Of a DNA stretch of 45,055 nt, positions 42,244-45,055 are shown one piece after another. Each line of letters opens with the position of its first letter. The first letter of the stretch is position 1. The notes under the pieces were generated by a model. That model was not told the origin of the DNA, ran no database searches, and saw only the letters and a list, made by a program, of their open reading frames with translations. The position numbers and the translations under genes were made by a program. Origin of the DNA: Deltaproteobacteria bacterium (GTDB lineage Bacteria > Myxococcota > Myxococcia > Myxococcales > 40CM-4-68-19); contig JANYKT010000105.1 in the NCBI GenBank assembly GCA_025358085.1, forward strand, positions 1 through 45,055. The letters run 5' to 3'.

Positions 42244-42927
42244 ATGCGATTATTGACGAAGGTGATGGGATTTGTGGCAGGGGCGGCATTGTTGTTCTCT
42301 GCCAATGCGCGGGCGCAGGCACTGGACACCATCGGGTCGGTCATTGGATCCAACGGGACCAATTGGAGCGCGACCGCGGGCCGGACCGTCGGCGTGAACA
42401 ACAGTGTGTTCCAGGCCGAGGCCGGCTGGCCGGGTATCGGGCTTACCTATCTGAAGGGCTATGACGATCAGACCGACTATGGATTTCACGTTGGCTTGAA
42501 CTATGGCTTCGAAGGCACCACCAACAGTGCCACCGGGCTCATCCTGGCCGTGCCGCTGCGGCGGAACATCCTGCCGGGCGAACGTCTGAATGTCGCGGTG
42601 CACGTGGACCCGGGCGTCTCCATCTACAGCAACAACGGCTCTGCGCTGGTGGGCGTCGGCGGACCGATCGGCGTGGTGGCCGGCTACAACGTCGACCCGC
42701 GGCTGACCGTCGACGCGGGCGTGGAGATCCCCATCCTGGTCTCCTTCGCCAACCCGACAGGGCTGCTCTTCGGGCCGCTCTTCGGCGGCGGCGCGGAGTA
42801 TCTGATCGACAGGGATCTCTCGATATCGGCAAAGGTCCGCGTCGGTCCGGAGTTCGCTCTGGCCACGACCTCCGGCTCGCAGGTTGCGTTCCAGACGCTG
42901 GTCGGCGTCGCTTACAACCTGCGCTGA
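42244..42927 (+). CDS. Small outer-membrane beta-barrel-like protein
   Basis: A 227-aa exported protein. Its signal peptide (about 1-26, MRLLTKVMGFVAGAALLFS, cleavage near ARA-QAL) precedes a region of alternating strands with glycine and aromatic residues (GLTYLKGY, YGFHVGLNYGF, VAVHVDPGVSIYS, FQTLVGVAYNLR), typical of an eight-stranded or similar barrel. I start at ATG 42244, preceded by GGGGAGAA; the open frame further upstream has no signal peptide at its start and reads across the intergenic hairpins. It is divergent from glk. Function unknown; a porin-like or structural role is possible. Confidence 0.85.
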   Translation: MRLLTKVMGFVAGAALLFSANARAQALDTIGSVIGSNGTNWSATAGRTVGVNNSVFQAEAGWPGIGLTYLKGYDDQTDYGFHVGLNYGFEGTTNSATGLILAVPLRRNILPGERLNVAVHVDPGVSIYSNNGSALVGVGGPIGVVAGYNVDPRLTVDAGVEIPILVSFANPTGLLFGPLFGGGAEYLIDRDLSISAKVRVGPEFALATTSGSQVAFQTLVGVAYNLR

Positions 42928-42955
42928 TCCGTCTTAGAGCTTCATTGAACTTCTC

Positions 42956-42987
42956 GCGGCGGGCAGCCTTGACCGGCTGTCCGCCGC
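42956..42987. terminator. Stem-loop between convergent genes
   Basis: GCGGCGGGCAGCC (42956-42968) pairs with GGCTGTCCGCCGC (42975-42987), 13 bp with one G-T pair and a 6-base loop. It lies between the ends of two convergent genes and is followed on the + strand by AAGCATTTTG, so it is probably a two-way terminator. Confidence 0.65.
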
Positions 42988-43012
42988 AAGCATTTTGCCC
43001 GAGCAACAAAGC

Positions 43013-44902
43013 TCACGGCGCGAACCGATCGAGCGCGGAAGCGAGTACGCGCAGAGGACGGTCGAGCGCCTCGATGTGCCCGGCCTGTCGCGCATCCAGG
43101 CCGGCCAGCGAGAGAGGCGCAAGCGCACCGGGCTTGCGGCTAGCGCCGGCGGCTCGCGCCAGCTCCTCAAGGGCAGCGGCCAGGGACTCCGCGTGCACCG
43201 GCAGCGGCTGTACGTCGTCGGCCGCAAAGGCAGCGAGTCTCGCGGTGAAGCGCCGCGAATAGGCGAGCAGGGCCATCAGCGGCTCGGCGCGCGCGGGGTC
43301 GTGCGGCTCGTCAAGAAACCGCTGCAGCGCGGCCTCGGCGTTGACTGCTTCGATGCCGGCTCCTCGTCGCGCAGCCGCCGTGTCTTGTTGCGACAGCGCC
43401 GCGCGCGCGAAGGCGCCGTCGCTGCGCAGGAGGGCTGCGAGCTGCAGTGGCATCCGCTCGCGCTCCCAGCTGGGCCAGAGGAGCCGCGAGGCCGCGAACG
43501 CGAGCAGCCCGCCGAGCAGGTTGTTGAAGATGCGCAGGGGGGCAAGGTGCCAGTCGCCTCCGGTTGATTCAGCCAGCAGGATGAACACCGGAGTCATCAG
43601 CATGGAGTAGAGCGCGTAGTTCAGCGGGCGGGCGGCGACCGCGGCCATCGAGAGAGGGAAGAGGAGGAGGCCGATGGCGAGCTGGCTGTGGATGAGCGCC
43701 GCCAGCACCGCGGCGACGATGGCGCCAAGCCCGGTGCCCGCGACGCGCTGGAGGGTCCGTCGCACCGTGGCGCCGGCGTAGGGCTGCAGCACCAGCACGA
43801 TGGCGACCGTGATCCAATGCGATCGGCTCAGGTGCAAGAGGTCCGCGAGCACCTGCGCGGTGGCGAGCGTGACTCCCAGCCGGAGCGCGTGGCGAAGGTG
43901 CAACGAGCGGGGGGAAAGAGCGTCGCGGAGCGGCTGCAGGAGCGGCCGGCGGCGGAGGTGAATGGGTCGCGGTGTTCGCGCGCCGCTCAAGCTCGCCGCC
44001 GCTTCCAGCGAGTGCCGGGCGCGCGTGATCACGCGGGCGGCGGCGGGACGGGCAGCGATGAGCTCCAGCTGCGGCGCCTCGAATCGCGTGTTCTCGCGGG
44101 GGACCGCAAAGGCAACGGTCAGGAACGCGGACGAGACCTGCAAGAGCGCATCGTCCGGTTGCAGCTCGGCGAGCGCGACCAGATCGCCCAGCGCCGCCTC
44201 GGCCAGCTCGAACAAGACCAACAGCTGGCTGCCGCGCGCCGTCTCGCCGAGCCGCGTGCTGCGCACCGCGGAAAGTGTCGCGCGCGCTTTCTCCAGCGCC
44301 TCGCGGACGCCCTTGCGCAGCGGCACAGTGGGGTCGCCATGACCCAGGGCGCGGGCCAGTTCGGCCAGCGCGCGGTAGCAGGCGGCGACCGCCTCGCGCG
44401 CCGGCGCATAGGGATGGACGGCCCAGAGCCCGAGCGCGAGAGCCATCGCGAGCAGGCCGCCCGCGGCCATCAGACCCGCGCGCGCATACGGCTCTGCCGA
44501 AGGAGTGCCGACGCCGATGCAAAACGAGACCAGGACCAGCACGCCGGCGGTGGCAGCCGCGTCGCCGTAGACGCGCACCATGCTGCAGACGAGCGCGGCC
44601 GCGAGCAGCAGGGCAGGCGCGGCTAAAGGGTGTCGGCCCGCGAGCGAGCCGAGCAAAAGCGCAGTGGGCCCGCCGATGACGAACAAGCTCATCGAGGTCG
44701 CGCGCGCGGGATAAGACCCGCCCGGGTCGGCGAACGAGGAGAGCCAGCCGCCGAGCCCCATCCAGATGAACTCGAGGTGGCCGGTCGCCTCGCCGTAGAG
44801 GAGCGGCAGGACCGTGACGGTGGCGGCGCGCAGGGCGGCGCCGTAAGCGGGGCTCGCCTCGGCGACTTCGCGCGCGTTCTTCCATTGACGGCTCCAGCTC
44901 AC
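43013..44902 (-). CDS. FUSC-family inner-membrane protein
   Basis: A polytopic protein related to YccS/YhfK and aromatic acid exporters (FUSC). It has two clusters of membrane helices, about 15-170 and 360-490 in this numbering, separated by a cytoplasmic alpha-helical region, plus a C-terminal helical domain. LRHALRLGVTLATAQVLADL, SHWITVAIVLVLQP and RTLQRVAGTGLGAIVAA are typical for the second FUSC half. I prefer GTG 44902 with an AGAAGAGAG ribosome site; the frame stays open to a TTG at 44983, adding an Arg-rich stretch that looks non-coding. Cargo unknown. It is divergent from the gene beginning at 45000. Confidence 0.85.
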   Translation of the reverse strand: MSWSRQWKNAREVAEASPAYGAALRAATVTVLPLLYGEATGHLEFIWMGLGGWLSSFADPGGSYPARATSMSLFVIGGPTALLLGSLAGRHPLAAPALLLAAALVCSMVRVYGDAAATAGVLVLVSFCIGVGTPSAEPYARAGLMAAGGLLAMALALGLWAVHPYAPAREAVAACYRALAELARALGHGDPTVPLRKGVREALEKARATLSAVRSTRLGETARGSQLLVLFELAEAALGDLVALAELQPDDALLQVSSAFLTVAFAVPRENTRFEAPQLELIAARPAAARVITRARHSLEAAASLSGARTPRPIHLRRRPLLQPLRDALSPRSLHLRHALRLGVTLATAQVLADLLHLSRSHWITVAIVLVLQPYAGATVRRTLQRVAGTGLGAIVAAVLAALIHSQLAIGLLLFPLSMAAVAARPLNYALYSMLMTPVFILLAESTGGDWHLAPLRIFNNLLGGLLAFAASRLLWPSWERERMPLQLAALLRSDGAFARAALSQQDTAAARRGAGIEAVNAEAALQRFLDEPHDPARAEPLMALLAYSRRFTARLAAFAADDVQPLPVHAESLAAALEELARAAGASRKPGALAPLSLAGLDARQAGHIEALDRPLRVLASALDRFAP

Positions 44903-44999
44903 GGACTCTCTTCTACGTGAAGCGAAGCGCAGGTGCCGCCACTCCTTGACGGCCGAATCGGAAGCGCGCCTAGTCTGGAGCAATCAAATCGGGGGGGCT

Positions 45000-45055
45000 G
45001 TGGCTGACAATTTATACGCGCTCTTGCAGCAAGCTCAGCAGATCGCCGCGGCTGG
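45000..45055 (+). CDS. Start of a gene cut by the window end
   Basis: GTG 45000 opens a frame (VADNLYALLQQAQQIAAAG) that runs to the window edge, with a G-rich ribosome site a few bases upstream. Nineteen codons are too few to identify it. It is divergent from the FUSC gene, sharing about 97 bases of upstream sequence if that gene starts at 44902. Confidence 0.5.
   Translation, partial: MADNLYALLQQAQQIAAA

Noticed and set aside
1-45055. Insertion sequence, prophage, CRISPR array or integron
   Set aside because: No transposase, integrase or phage-like gene and no regularly spaced repeats were seen; gene content is ordinary chromosomal.

Overview
The window is a dense, high-GC chromosomal segment that fits a member of the Myxococcota (the old delta-proteobacterial myxobacteria). 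The main reasons are four Ser/Thr protein kinases in 45 kb, two of them with N-terminal zinc ribbons and PEGA-like tails; an internal MYXO-CTERM-like sorting motif; a lipoprotein with bacterial repeats and DUF1554 domains; and very frequent stop/start overlaps. I see no mobile element, phage, CRISPR array, tRNA or rRNA, and genes cover almost all of the sequence. The genus cannot be fixed from sequence alone.

Left part (1-10.5 kb): a leftward gene string runs kinase, kinase, TPR membrane protein, mosaic lipoprotein, RlmN/Cfr-like radical SAM enzyme (cut by the window edge). It is followed by rightward dapF and a third, leftward, kinase. From 15.5 down to 10.8 kb a leftward cluster encodes a PKD-domain lipoprotein, thymidine kinase, uracil phosphoribosyltransferase, hypoxanthine phosphoribosyltransferase and an unknown membrane protein, which makes it a nucleobase/nucleoside salvage cluster. 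A polyprenyl diphosphate synthase and a GbsR/MarR-type regulator read rightward from a promoter carrying a perfect palindrome.

Middle part (17-32 kb): a surface protein and an outer-membrane barrel appear fused in one frame (17.4-19.0 kb). Then comes an envelope/lysine cluster read leftward: uppS, cdsA, rseP, tsaB, asd, with dxr missing from the place it often occupies. Rightward genes follow: a soluble kinase with a TfoX-like partner, an MsbA-type ABC exporter, an SspB-like ClpXP adaptor, glnA with a clear intrinsic terminator, a small unknown protein and gloA. An isoprenylcysteine-methyltransferase-like membrane enzyme is read leftward within this stretch.

Right part (31-45 kb): one leftward operon holds glucokinase, transketolase, a transaldolase-phosphoglucose isomerase fusion, 6-phosphogluconate dehydrogenase, glucose-6-phosphate dehydrogenase, OpcA and 6-phosphogluconolactonase. 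It takes glucose into glucose-6-phosphate and through the oxidative and most of the non-oxidative pentose phosphate pathway (only rpe and rpi are absent). A nucleotidyltransferase gene trails it. A small outer-membrane protein, a FUSC-type inner-membrane protein and the first codons of another gene complete the window.

No single wholly new system is evident. The best leads are the fused sorting-signal/barrel polyprotein, the actinobacterial-looking pentose phosphate operon with its fused enzyme, a C10 tract just before the ClpX-binding tail of SspB, a CIRCE-like repeat with altered spacing before glnA, and a site-2 protease with three apparent PDZ domains.
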